Below, piece after piece: positions 20,780 to 30,830 of a stretch of DNA of 64,000 nucleotides. The position numbers were made by a program, and so were the translations under genes. The stretch's first letter is position 1. Each line of letters starts with the position of its first letter. The stretch comes from Azolla caroliniana. Taxonomy: Eukaryota; Polypodiophyta. The stretch lies in assembly GCA_043228905.1 (NCBI GenBank), contig JBHGNT010000017.1:10912001-10976000 (forward strand), read 5' to 3'. A model generated the notes under the pieces. The model saw nothing but the letters and a program-made list of their open reading frames with translations. It had not been told where the DNA came from and ran no database searches.

Positions 20780-21211
20780 TTGCACATCTCACAACGAACG
20801 TGGAGTTTGCCACTCGAGCATAGTTTGGACTTTAGCCGGATCTATAGAGATGCCTTCCGAGGAAATGACATAGCCAAGAAATTCCACCTGGCTATAGTCA
20901 AAACTACACTTCTCTAGCTTTGCATAAAGAAATTCCACCTGGCTATAGTCATCTTAGTACTAATAGTACATGAGAATCATGCTCCTCCTCAGTCTTTGAA
21001 TAAACTAGCAAATCATCCAAGTAGATGATTAAAAAGATGTCCAAAAGATCTCAGAATATGTCATTTGCCATGTGCTCTATAGATAGAAGACTGTTGGCGC
21101 ATTGGTGGGGCCGAATGGCATAACCATATACTCGAAGTGCCCATATTGGGTGCGGAAAGTTGTCTTCCATTCGTCTCTTGGTCGAATCCGTACGAAGTTA
21201 TATGCTCCCGT
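20780..21211 (-). pseudogene. RT of element J, downstream half
   Basis: [40 protein letters not shown], then KLEKCSFDYSQVEFLGYVIS and GISIDPAKVQ with stops. The half upstream is at 24292-24890. A local duplication repeats AAATTCCACCTGGCTATAGT at about 20879 and 20932. Confidence 0.8.
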
Positions 21212-21917
21212 TGTCGAGCCCTTCGGCTCCGGATCGTTGCATGAGTTGGGTGGGAACCGCCGAGGTTTTGGACTAGGAGGAAGAGGAATACAACTTAAGG
21301 CTAGTTATGAATAATAGGAAGAGAAGTAAGATAGTAATCTCGTGAATCCCACGAGTTTAGTGTATTTTAAAACAATATTTAGATTATAAGAGTAATTTAG
21401 ATGGCAAAATTCGTGAATCCCACGAATATATTAGATTGATCAATTCTTCTATATTAATCAACACCCATATACATATTTCTCTCCTCCTTATATAAAGATG
21501 GAAGAGGCTAAGCATGGCTTCATGCTTTTTCACCTAAAGTGTCCATGCACACTAAATGTGCATGTGATGCTTTGTCATTTTCTAAATATAGGGCTCATGC
21601 ACGCTAGATGTGCATGAGTCACTTTTAATGGCACGTGTAAATAAAATATTCACACTCTAAAGAATACATGATTTTTACCTTTTAATAAAGGTATGTGTAA
21701 ATAAAGGTCTTATACGTATTAAATCTATATTTATAACACTAAAGATAAGTTATTACAATGGTAAAGTTGGGGTTTATCTACGTGGAGGTGCATGGTTCGA
21801 ATCTTGCCCTATGCACGTGATAAATTCTTTTGATATATTATTTATTTATTTCTATGTATCTAAAATCGGATATATTATTTTATGGTTTTTACGTAGTGTG
21901 TGGAATACACTACGACA
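21212..21917 (-). repeat. 3' LTR of gag-only element
   Basis: TGTCGAGC...CTACGACA, nearly identical to the 5' LTR. CTTTATATAAGGAGG on the minus strand near 21490 is the TATA box. Confidence 0.9.
21757..21810 (+). other. tRNA-like segment, left LTR copy
   Basis: ACAATGGTAAAGTTGGGG (A-box-like) then GAGGTGCATGGTTCGAATC (B-box). TGCAT/ATGCA arms flank the B-box. Antisense to the element, in U3. Confidence 0.4.
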
Positions 21918-23543
21918 CTCGCCCCCTCCGAACCCGCACATCCTCCGGTATGTGCCGAAGTTGCCGATGCTCGTTGTCTCCCCTTCATCCTCCGTTTGTC
22001 CCGCTATGTCAACTTTGTCTCTCCATTTTGAGTAGACCCATTCTTTCCACCCGAACCATTGTCGCCATCCGATCCACCATATTCTTTGTTCTCTCTCGTC
22101 ATATTCTTGGCCCTTGTCATTCGTGGTAGTGTCTTTTACTGGCCTCTTTCTTGTCTTCATCAACCTTGACTTTTTTCCGGATCGCTCTTGTCCGATCAAC
22201 TTTCGGTTTGATCGGCTTCCGATCGGATTCGTATTCAGCCGAATCGGAATTGGTTGTTCGGTTTTGATTGAGTCGGTCTCCTTCCGGCCCGGTTTCGATC
22301 TATCGCTTTCGGTTTCAGTTGGCTTTCTTTTCCTCGTTTTCACCAGCCTCGACCGGTCCAACCTCCAGTTGAGTCGGATTAGCTTCTTTCCGGATCGGTC
22401 TCGTCCGATCGGCTTTCGGCTAGGTCGGCTTCCATCCATATTCGCGTTTGGCCAAGTCAGACTCAGTCGACCGGTTTTGATCGAGTCGACCCCTTTTCGG
22501 GTCGGCTTTCTTTTGGGTCGTCTTTTGGCCGAATCCTCTTTCACCCGGTTCGGCTTTCTTTCAGATCGAAATCCCGTCCGGATCACCTTCCATCCGAACC
22601 GGCTTCCGACTTTACCTTTCTTGCCGCCACCTCCTGTCTCTCCGGTCTCACGTTGGTTCTCGAATACAACCGCCGAAGTCTCTAGAATTAGTGGATAGGA
22701 ATCCACGGTATTATCGTCCTCCGTTGTTTCACCCATAGCCACCTCCTTGGCTATCTCTCCTTCGTATGCATCGGCTTCGACCTTCGTTTCGTTGCCGCCA
22801 CTTTCCTTATCTTCGGTGTTATGTCGACACACGGGCTCGACTACCGAAGTCTCCGAAACAATGGTGAAGGAATCCCTTCGTTCGTGCTCATTTACTTTGT
22901 CTTCCTCGTCGCCCTTCCGGTCCTCCACCTTTCCGTCGACACATTCCGTCTCTCCGGTCTCACGTTGGTGCACGGGCACAATCGCCAAAGTTTTTGGAAC
23001 CGGTGTGGGGATACCCTTTCGTCCTCGATCTTCCTCCTCCTCGTCCTTTGTTGGCCTCGACTTTGGTTCGGTTTTAAGCTCCCCTTCAATGTCGACTTGC
23101 GACTTTTCATGCATCTCCGAACCCTTCCGCATCAAGCTCTCCTTCAGTGGAAGTCGGTGGCCGCTTTTCACCCACTGTTGATCGCCGTTCGTGGACCATG
23201 TCCTCGTCTGCTTCGGTCTTAGATAGTCATATGCGTCTCGTATAGCTTCTTCAAAGGACTCCCATGTTGGATTTTGTTGCCGTATCTTGAAGATTCTTTC
23301 TTGTAACTCATCCGTGGCTACCCGACTGAAGGATATCACTTGCAATCCTTCCGGTATCCCACATCGCATCATCTCCGTCTTGTAGTCATGTAGATAGCGT
23401 GACACATCCTTTCCGTCGAATTCCCCGTTTCTTCGCACAAGCCGCACTACTGTCGATTTCATCTCTGACATTGTGTGTTGCTCTTCTTGCATCCGCTTAA
23501 TCATCATCATCATCATATTCATCGCTTCTTGTTGATTCTCCAT
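21852..23543 (-). CDS. Gag-like protein of non-autonomous element
   Basis: 563 codons from MENQQEAMNMMM, ending inside the 3' LTR. An upstream in-frame ATG at 23612 lies in the 5' LTR and is not preferred. Residues about 30-130 hold the gag core (EFDGKDVSRYLHDYKTEM, SFSRVATDELQERIFKI, TWESFEEAIRDAY), matching gag of B, F and G. The rest is acidic and repetitive (QRETGETE occurs in variants), then strongly basic with RKP/RSGKK repeats. There is no CCHC knuckle, so the basic tail may serve RNA binding. The frame is undamaged, which fits a recent insertion. Confidence 0.75.
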   Translation of the reverse strand: MENQQEAMNMMMMMIKRMQEEQHTMSEMKSTVVRLVRRNGEFDGKDVSRYLHDYKTEMMRCGIPEGLQVISFSRVATDELQERIFKIRQQNPTWESFEEAIRDAYDYLRPKQTRTWSTNGDQQWVKSGHRLPLKESLMRKGSEMHEKSQVDIEGELKTEPKSRPTKDEEEEDRGRKGIPTPVPKTLAIVPVHQRETGETECVDGKVEDRKGDEEDKVNEHERRDSFTIVSETSVVEPVCRHNTEDKESGGNETKVEADAYEGEIAKEVAMGETTEDDNTVDSYPLILETSAVVFENQRETGETGGGGKKGKVGSRFGWKVIRTGFRSERKPNRVKEDSAKRRPKRKPTRKGVDSIKTGRLSLTWPNANMDGSRPSRKPIGRDRSGKKLIRLNWRLDRSRLVKTRKRKPTETESDRSKPGRKETDSIKTEQPIPIRLNTNPIGSRSNRKLIGQERSGKKSRLMKTRKRPVKDTTTNDKGQEYDEREQRIWWIGWRQWFGWKEWVYSKWRDKVDIAGQTEDEGETTSIGNFGTYRRMCGFGGGECRSVFHTLRKNHKIIYPILDT

Positions 23544-23581
23544 CTCCTTACCACCCGGTTTCACGTCGGGTTCACCAACTG

Positions 23582-24287
23582 TGTCGAGCCCTTCGGCTCC
23601 GGATCGTTGCATGAGTCGGGTGGGAACCGCCGAGGTTTTGGACTAGGAGGAAGAGGAATACAACTTAAGGCTAGTTATGAATAATAGGAAGAGAAGTAAG
23701 ATAGTAATCTCGTGAATCCCACGAGTTTAGTGTATTTTAAAACAATATTTAGATTATAAGAGTAATTTAGATGGCAAAATTCGTGAATCCCACGAATATA
23801 TTAGATTGATCAATTCTTCTATATTAATCAACACCCATATACATATTTCTCTCCTCCTTATATAAAGATGGAAGAGGCTAAGCATGGCTTCATGCTTTTT
23901 CACCTAAAGTGTCCATGCACACTAAATGTGCATGTGATGCTTTGTCATTTTCTAAATATAGGGCTCATGCATGCTAGATGTGCATGAGTCACTTTTAATG
24001 GCACGTGTAAATAAAATATTCACACTCTAAAGAATACATGATTTTTACCTTTTAATAAAGGTATGTGTAAATAAAGGTCTTATACGTATTAAATCTATAT
24101 TTATAACACTAAAGATAAGTTATTACAATTGTAAAGTTGGGGTTTATCTACGTGGAGGTGCATGGTTCGAATCTTGCCCTATGCACGTGATAAATTCTTT
24201 TGATATATTATTTATTTATTTATATGTATCTAAAATCGGATATATTATTTTATGGTTTTTACGTAGTGTATGGAATACACTACGACA
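23582..24287 (-). repeat. 5' LTR of gag-only element
   Basis: Same 706 bases as the left copy. It contains repeated CATGCATG/TGTGCATG motifs near 23900-23990 and a tRNA-like segment at 24127-24180. Confidence 0.9.
24127..24180 (+). other. tRNA-like segment, right LTR copy
   Basis: As in the left LTR, with ATGG changed to ATTG in the A-box-like part. B-box GGTTCGAATC is intact. Confidence 0.4.
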
Positions 24288-24291
24288 CCGC

Positions 24292-24892
24292 GTAAGTTGA
24301 TTTTTGTGAAAAACTTGGCGCCATTAATCCTTTCTAGAAGACTCGAGATCAAGGGAAGTGCATACCTATTCTTGATGGTGACCTTATTCAATCCACGGTA
24401 ATCCACGACTAGAAAAAGTGAGCCAACATTTTTCTTGACGAAGACTACGGGTGCACCGGCTGGAGATTTTGAATGTCGAATGAACTTGTTTGCCAAATTT
24501 TCCTTTACATAAGCTTGAAGAACTTCAAGCTCTATTGGTGACAAGTTGTAGATTGGTCCCCATGGTGGCTCTTTTCCCGGTTGTAAATCAATGGGACAAT
24601 CATATGGTCGATGATGAGGAAGAGTACTCGATTTTACCTTATCAAAAACGTCGGTGTAATGGTGATACTTTTTTGGGTGTTGAATTGTTGACTCCTCCTT
24701 AGCGGTGTTGGAAGGTTTCACTGATACTACGAATACAAACATTGATTCTGTGTGTCCTTCCTCACGCAGTTGATTTGGCGAAATGGTTGAAACCTTATGA
24801 GTAGATTCTTTGGGTTGTCGATACCTTATTTCTCTTGTTCTCCAATCTATATTCTGGATTGTGTAATTCGAGCCATGGTAACCCCGAAACAA
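24292..24892 (-). pseudogene. RT of element J, upstream half
   Basis: YTDVFDKVKSSTLPHHRPYDCPIDL, EVLQAYVKENLANKFIRHSKSP, FLVVDYRGLNKVTIKNRYALP and AKFFTKINLRG are standard gypsy RT N-terminal motifs. The frame continues after the inserted element at 21211. Confidence 0.85.
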
Positions 24893-25175
24893 TGGAATGT
24901 TCTGGACTACTAATTATATTAAACGATACTGCACACGCCAAATTATCTAGGACAATACTAATTGGCTCTGACTCTTCTATGATATTTCCAAAAGCAATGG
25001 GATGACCATCAATGGCTGCTACAGATGTTGGGCAGGGAAGTTTTCTTAGGGATATCTGATGAGCTTGCGCAAAATTCCTATCCATGAAGCAAGAATTAGC
25101 TCTAGAATCTAAGAGTGCTAAGATATGTACTGGAGGGGTGCTTTTAGTACTAATTGTTACTTGAGCTAAGAACAC
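24795..25175 (-). pseudogene. Protease of element J
   Basis: Retropepsin-like: VHILALLDSRANSCFMD replaces the expected DSGA with DSRA. HSIVSGLPWLELHNPE is the typical end block. The glycine loss suggests an inactive copy. Confidence 0.8.
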
Positions 25176-25264
25176 ATTGCTATCTTGCTTAAAGGGAATG
25201 GAACCACTAATGGGCTACACAGATCTAGGGTTGTCCAACCAAACAACTCCTATTTTGGCTAGAC

Positions 25265-25701
25265 TTAGTCGTTTAACTCTTCTTCTAATTCATTAAGGAC
25301 ATCAAATTTGTTCGATAGACTTGGGCTATTAGTACTATTAGGAATATCAGATATTCCTACGGAAATAGACTCAGGTTTAGTACAATTAGTACTAGCGACT
25401 ATTTGGTTTACCTGTCTTCTAGGCCTATGGGGACAGTTCACTGCAATATGCCCCGATCCACCACAATAAAGACATAGTCGAATTGCTCGGCGTCGTTGCT
25501 TTTTCTCTTCCGATAATGGTCCGCAACGACGTGTGGTGTCGATTTCCATCGGAGTTGGAGTATTTGTTGGAGATGCATTATATGACTCCCTTGGAAAAGG
25601 TTTTGCTACAACTGAGGCGTAGGTGGGCTCTGATCTTGTCCTTGGCATTTGGAACTGACGTTTCGAACGTCGTTCGAAAAGACGGTTATCGCATCATAGA
25701 G
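25265..25701 (-). pseudogene. Gag C-terminal part of element J with zinc knuckle
   Basis: CDNRLFERRSKRQFQMP, RAIRLCLYCGGSGHIAVNCP with an intact CX2CX4HX4C knuckle. The N-terminal two-thirds of gag is missing: the LTR edge lies just upstream. Confidence 0.75.
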
Positions 25702-25891
25702 TGATGGAAGAAGGATATAAGAGAACACGAGAAGAAAGGAACGAAATGCTAAGAGAAGAATGGGTGTATTATGATAGTGAAAGAAAGAATGGATACAAGA
25801 TATGTAATGAGCGTTGATTTGAATTGATTTCAGAATACATGTATACCCTTATTTATAGGTTCTTATAGAATAGCTTAGAGATTTCTATCTA

Positions 25892-25904
25892 GAACATTCT
25901 AGAA
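25892..25904. promoter_or_regulatory. Heat-shock-element-like motif in LTR J
   Basis: GAACATTCTAGAA fits nGAAnnTTCnnGAAn exactly. Its position in an LTR is where it could drive stress-responsive transcription, but this was not tested. Confidence 0.45.
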
Positions 25905-25980
25905 TGATCAAGAGTTTTTACAATAAGCAATGTAATACAAAAAGTAGCTTTCATCCTCTCATATGAGAATAAGCTATCTT

Positions 25981-26030
25981 AATGGTTGAGGTTTTCAATT
26001 ATGGATTACAAGGTTCGAGGTTCAAGTACA
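25981..26030 (+). other. tRNA-like segment in LTR J
   Basis: AATGGTTGAGG (A-box-like) followed by AAGGTTCGAGGTTCAAGTAC (double B-box-like). Antisense to element J. Confidence 0.35.
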
Positions 26031-26062
26031 GATGACGCCATAATGGTCATGTGTTCATGACA

Positions 26063-27095
26063 CTATCCCTCCTTGGAGAACATCAACTACCTTGTATTCG
26101 GGGTTGTCAAGAAGGCGGTGGTGGTACAACACGATTAGGAATTAAAGAGGTGCAACAAGGTTCCAAAAGAGAGCTATGAAAGACTGGGTGAAGCCACATA
26201 TGTGTAGGAAGGTTACGATGAAATGTTGCATCATTAATCCGCGTTGTGATGACATAAGGACCTAAGCGTTGATAATCGAGCTTAGAAAACGAGCGGGTAG
26301 TCTTGATGTGACGACGAAGGAACCATACTCGGTCACCAACCTTAAGAGGAGACTTAAGAAGATGCTGATTGGCATTGGTCTTATGGTGTGCTTGCGCTTT
26401 TTGAAGATGTGAAGATAACTCAAACTGGATTTGTTGTAGTTGGTGGAGGTGATGCGCCACACTAGGGTTTCGTGACACCTCAGGAAGATCCAGGATACAC
26501 CATCGAGGGTGGTTGCCAGTGTAGGCAAAAAAAGGTGTAACTTTGGTAGAAGAGTGTACCGTGTTGTTGTAAAATATTACTCCAATCATCTTGTTGATAA
26601 CTGATGAAGCATCGAAGATACTGCTCGAGCGTTTGATTTGCGCGCTTTGTTTGTCCGTCAATTTGTGGATGATAAGCCGAAGAGAATTTGCAGGAGATTT
26701 TGAGGCCTGCCCATAAGTGCTTCCAAAAGTGTGAGATAAATTGAGGACCTCGATCGCTAATAATATCAGTTGGGGGACCATGATGGCAAAACACCTCATG
26801 CATAATGAGATTTGCAGTTTCTTCACTACTAATGGTCTTTACACACAGTACAAAATGTGCCATCTTTGGGAATCGATCCACTACTATTAAAATACTATCA
26901 AAGCCTTTGGAAGGTGGTAGATCAATAATGACATCCATAGAAATAGTCTGCCATGGCTTGCTGGGAGGTGGTAATGGTTGTAGTAAGCCATAAGGATGAT
27001 GCGTGGCTATTTTGGCACGACAACCTGTGTCACATGTATGAACGTAATATTCGACAAATTTTTGCAAGTGAGGCCGCCAGTACGAACGTCCCCCT
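26063..27095 (-). pseudogene. Integrase of element J
   Basis: Zinc-finger end CDTGCRAK, then the catalytic core: SMDVIIDLPPSKGFDSILIV (first D), DIISDRGPQFISHFW (second D) and SAYHPQIDGQTKRANQTLEQYL, where the catalytic E is K. The C-terminal part has VGDRVWFLRRHIKT and LGPYVITTRINDATFHRNLP. A vestigial chromodomain-like EYKVVDVL runs into the LTR. One frame change near 26500. Confidence 0.85.
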
Positions 27096-27100
27096 TATAG

Positions 27101-27835
27101 CCATAGGCATATACTTGTTACTTTCTCTCTCTCTCTCTCACACACACACATATTTACTACCACCTAGTTCTTTAATCATTATGAAATGAACCCTGCCCCC
27201 CTTGCCATTCCGCTAGCGTGTTGAATCGATCCTTCGTACCGATGGCAAAATCCAACAAAAAGGAGAAGGCAAAGCACCCACCCAAACCAAAAATAAGAAA
27301 AAAGGAAAACACTTTACTTAACCCATCCATAAAAGAAGGCATTTATGCAAAGGCAGGCAGGCAGGCAGGCAGGCAAGCATTCCTTCCGTAGTAAAAAGAA
27401 AAAGCAACAAACAGAAAAAGGAGAGAAGAAGAAACAAAGACACGAGAAGAAAGAGGGGGGAGAGAGAGAAAGGAATAAAAAAGAGCGAAGGATGACAGCC
27501 ACCAAGACGAGAGCAGCAGAAGAGACAGACAGGGCTTGCAGACACGCACACATACAACATAGAGATTGAGTGAGTGAGTGAGTGAGCTCGCATGGAAAGC
27601 TCCAGATCGCAATGTTTGACAAGGTACATTCATCATCTATAGGAACCTAACAGTAAACGAAGGATGAGTACCCAATTTTAAGCAAGCCCTCAAGTGACAC
27701 ACATTCAAGTAAGCATACACGCACTACCTCTTTGGATGAATGAAGCAATCAAGCAACCTATCCCTCCCAAATTCCAATACATACATGAAGCAGATATGGG
27801 AGCTCTACTGTAGATGGTTTTGAAGCGGGGAGAAA
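27101..27835. other. Upstream region of carboxylesterase gene
   Basis: No coding homology. CT and CA repeats lie at about 27122-27155, (GCAG)6-like repeats at 27351-27372 and (GAGT)5-like repeats at 27567-27590. CT-rich tracts on either strand are common in plant promoters and 5' leaders. No TATA box could be assigned with confidence. Confidence 0.5.
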
Positions 27836-29232
27836 ATGCCAAGTGTAGCTGTAAAGTTATACAGCGCATACTTCAAGACACGGTTGAAGCAGAAGCTTCA
27901 GAAGCAGAGCAGCAAGATTGGTGGTGGTTCCGGAGAGAAATGGGTGGCAACGTCGTCCAGAGAAGATGAGCAGATTGCCCATGTCTGTGGATCTGCGGAT
28001 GGAGTCCCTGCGCATGCCACTTTTGTGGATGGTGTTGCAAGTAAGGACATGAACATTGACACGCTCTCCAAGATCTCTTTGAGAATTTTCCTACCTCAAT
28101 CTGCCCTCCCCCAGGCCCGGGAAGAGGAGGAGGGATCAACAACAACAACAACAACAACAACAACAGCGGCCGTCTTCTTCCAGCACTTGAAGAAGAAGGA
28201 AGTTTCTAGTGAATGTGCCGCTGCCCAAGAAGGGAATAATAGTGTCCAATTGCAACAACTGAAACCCTCCCCCCATGAAACTATGTCAAGCCGTGGAAGT
28301 GATGGAGGGCAGCAGCGCATGAAGAAGAAGAAGAAGAAGGATTTGAGTAGTAGCTGGGGAGGTGAAATATTGAGGAGGAGGTCCATTGGAAGAAGGCTGG
28401 GTTATGCAAGCTTGAACGCAGATACATTTCAGAATATTGAGGAAGAAAACCAACTCATTGGAGCCATACTAGATGATGATGATGATGATGATGATGATGA
28501 TAATGATGATGATGCACATTGCCCTTTTGCCAACAGCTACATCAAACCCTCAGACATCAAACCTTGCAGAGATTCTGTTACTTATAAAGGATACCTTCCA
28601 GACTTGGCTGTGGACAATCACAAGAAACTTCCCATTATATTGCAGTTTCATGGTGGGGGTTTCGTATGTGGAAGCAAAGATTCAGCAGCCAACGATCTTT
28701 TCTGCCGACGAATGGCGAAGTTATGTGATGCAATCGTGATCGCCGTCGGTTACCGCCTCGCGTTAGAGCATAAGTATCCCGCAGCTTTTGATGATGGGTT
28801 TGAAGCATTGAGCTGGCTAGCCAAGCAGGCAAACCTTGCAGAGTGTAGCAAGTTGCTCCGCCGATCTATGTCAGGGTCCTTTGCAAAGAGACGGTCAAAC
28901 CAGAAGGAATTGATCGATACATTCAGTGGATCCATGGTAGTAGAATCATGGCTCGCAGCTCACGCAGATCCATCGAGGTATTAAGCTATATGTTATCTTA
29001 AATACATTGCGTGCATAATAAGGTGACACACTATCTATCATTCTCGATCCTTGGGTTTGTAGAAAGTAAAAGAAGGAAACATCCACCCATTGATTTTCTT
29101 ATAATGAGTAAAACATTCCTCCGTCTAGATACTTACAGGTCATGATCTTATATGGCTTCGAAGCACAAGTACTACCACTACACCTTCATGTTTACACATT
29201 TTGAAATATACAGATTTAATGTGTTAAGATCA

Positions 29233-29273
<41 letters not shown>

Positions 29274-29991
29274 AAGCAAGAATTAGTTTGATAAAAGCGG
29301 TGGGGGGCAACTAAAGTCTTGTATAAAGGTCAAGTGTTTCACATTGTGTTTTAGCTTATAATGTGTTGTTGCAAACACCCGGGTTTTTGAGTTTGAAGGG
29401 CTATCTGAATCATGAGATGTTTCTTCCTCTTCCTCTCCCCCCCGTCCCCCCAGGTGTGTGCTATTAGGCATGAGCTCGGGAGCAAATATTGCCGATTTTG
29501 TTGCAAGGAAGGCAGTTCAGGCAGGAAGGTTGCTTGAGCCTGTAAAAGTGGTTGCACAAGTTCTCATGTATCCTTTCTTCATTGGTTCCGTGCCTACACA
29601 ATCAGAGATCAAGCTCGCAAACTCTTATTTCTTTGACAGACCTACATGCATTATGGCATGGAAACTTTTGTTTGGCGAGAAAGATTTGAATCTAGATCAT
29701 CCTGTGGCAAATCCACTAGTGGAAAGGAGGGAGCCACCACTGAAACACATGCCCCCAACACTGACAGTGGTAGGGGAGCTCGACTGGATGAAGGAGCGAG
29801 CCATTGCGTACTCGGAAGCTCTGAGGAAGGCTAACCTTGATGCCCCTGTATTAGAGTACAAGGATGGAGTCCATGAGTTTGCAACTCTGGACATGCTAGT
29901 GAAGTCAAGACAGGCCGAGGCCTGTGCTGAAGACATGACCATATGGGTTAAGAAATATATATCCCAAAAGGGTCATGAGCTCTCCTATTAG
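27836..29991 (+). CDS. CXE11: Plant carboxylesterase, CXE11 type, two exons
   Basis: Alpha/beta-hydrolase expected to cleave carboxylic esters; the natural substrate of this subgroup is not known to me. Exons 27836-28977 and 29454-29991 give 559 residues. The 476-bp intron starts GTATTA and ends CCCAG, and joining restores DPSR-CVLLG. The start MPSVAVKLYSAYFK and end KKYISQKGHELSY match Arabidopsis CXE11. Oxyanion-hole HGGG is near residue 271. The catalytic triad is Ser388 in GMSSG, Asp491 in GELDW and His521 in GVHEF. The protein is about 100 residues longer than the Arabidopsis one because of poly-T, poly-K and poly-D inserts. The conserved YRLAPE reads YRLALE. No stop or frameshift is seen, so it looks functional. 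No signal peptide is evident. Confidence 0.9.
28978..29453 (+). other. Intron of carboxylesterase gene
   Basis: GT-AG, 476 bases, phase 2 within the Arg codon of DPSR. Contains (TA)~14 at about 29237-29266 and a pyrimidine-rich run before the acceptor. Confidence 0.9.
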
Positions 29992-30830
29992 GCACAGAAA
30001 CATGGTGGTTAACCCACCATCTATTATCATCATGTAAAGGATGTTCTTTGCCTTGCTTGTCTCAAGCAAAGATGCATGCGAGTTTCCATAATAATGTGTA
30101 AATCCATCCAGTCTTGGGATGATTCCACCCATCCTTCCTTTAGGCTTTATTTGGATCTGTTCTCGTTTTTATTCTAATAAGAAATTCCAAATTCTAAGCC
30201 CCAAACTCATTGTTTGTCTCTTTGAAAAATGTGCCATCTGTTGTGTGTGTGTGTGTCTCTCTCTCCAGACACACACACACACACACACATGTTTGGGGGG
30301 TCTTTCTTGTCTCTCAGAACGGGTTTGTAACTTTAGAAATTTCATGTTGCTGTTTGGGAGACATGTCCGGAGAATGCAAAAAAATTTAGGATTTGGGCAC
30401 TTCAACTATGCAGCGTACACTATATAAACGTAGATATCCTCTTCTTCGTTTTTTCATGGCATGTTGTAAAGAAGTCGACTGCGTGATTTGTCGTATGGAC
30501 CTCCTTAATGCATGTTCCACTGATGCTTTTTTTTGTTTTCATGAACTTGATGATCACCTTGCACCACATGATTCGTCCATTTCCCATTTCACTCCACTCT
30601 TCAAAAGCATGCCTAACAACCATTTTTCTAAACAAATAAGCTTGATCACAAGGCCATTCACTTTTCCTTTTTTAAGGAGTTACAATGTCCTACTAAGTCA
30701 ATGTGATTAGTGTTGAGGCACTTGCAAGTAAGACAATAATATCCAATACATGTTAGTGGTGGATTCCTCTCAAGTAGATCCATTTAACACCCAATTAAAG
30801 TGTAGACATTTACAAATGGTCAACAATGCC
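29992..30830. other. 3' flank of carboxylesterase, no gene seen
   Basis: Likely 3' UTR to about 30110 (AATAAT at 30088 is a weak polyadenylation signal). A TG/CA microsatellite pair forms a palindrome at 30239-30290. No coding homology was recognised to 30830. Confidence 0.5.

Larger units (their letters stand above)
21212..24287 (-). mobile_element. Gag-only non-autonomous LTR element (TR-GAG-like)
   Basis: Two 706-bp LTRs (21212-21917 and 23582-24287) flank only 1664 bases, which hold a single gag ORF. I counted about five differences between the LTRs. The 5' LTR is the right-hand one. The primer site TGGTGAACCCGACGTGAA is shared with elements B and G, and the polypurine tract GGAGGGGGCGAG is near 21920. 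Four-base flanks are CCGT (left) and CCGC (right). It interrupts RT of J between the codons for NLRG and AYNF. With no pol it must borrow enzymes, most plausibly from the B/F/G group. Gag-only LTR elements are known in plants as TR-GAGs. Confidence 0.85.
25702..26062 (-). repeat. LTR of element J
   Basis: Minus strand begins TGTCATGAACACATGACC after the polypurine tract AAGGAGGGATAG. It carries a heat-shock-element-like GAACATTCTAGAA (25892-25904) and a tRNA-like segment near the outer edge. The right-hand end is well defined; the left end is approximate. Confidence 0.65.
20764..27100 (-). mobile_element. Chromovirus-like Ty3/gypsy J, permuted order
   Basis: On the minus strand the order is integrase (27095-26063), one LTR (26062-~25702), gag knuckle, protease and RT (to 20780). 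This is integrase before gag, the reverse of a normal element. Either two tandem copies share an LTR after recombination, or a circular one-LTR form was inserted. RT is split by the gag-only element at 21212-24287. Confidence 0.7.

Noticed and set aside
27314-27636. Three overlapping minus-strand frames upstream of the carboxylesterase
   Set aside because: Generated by GA/CT-rich and GCAG repeats; no homology.
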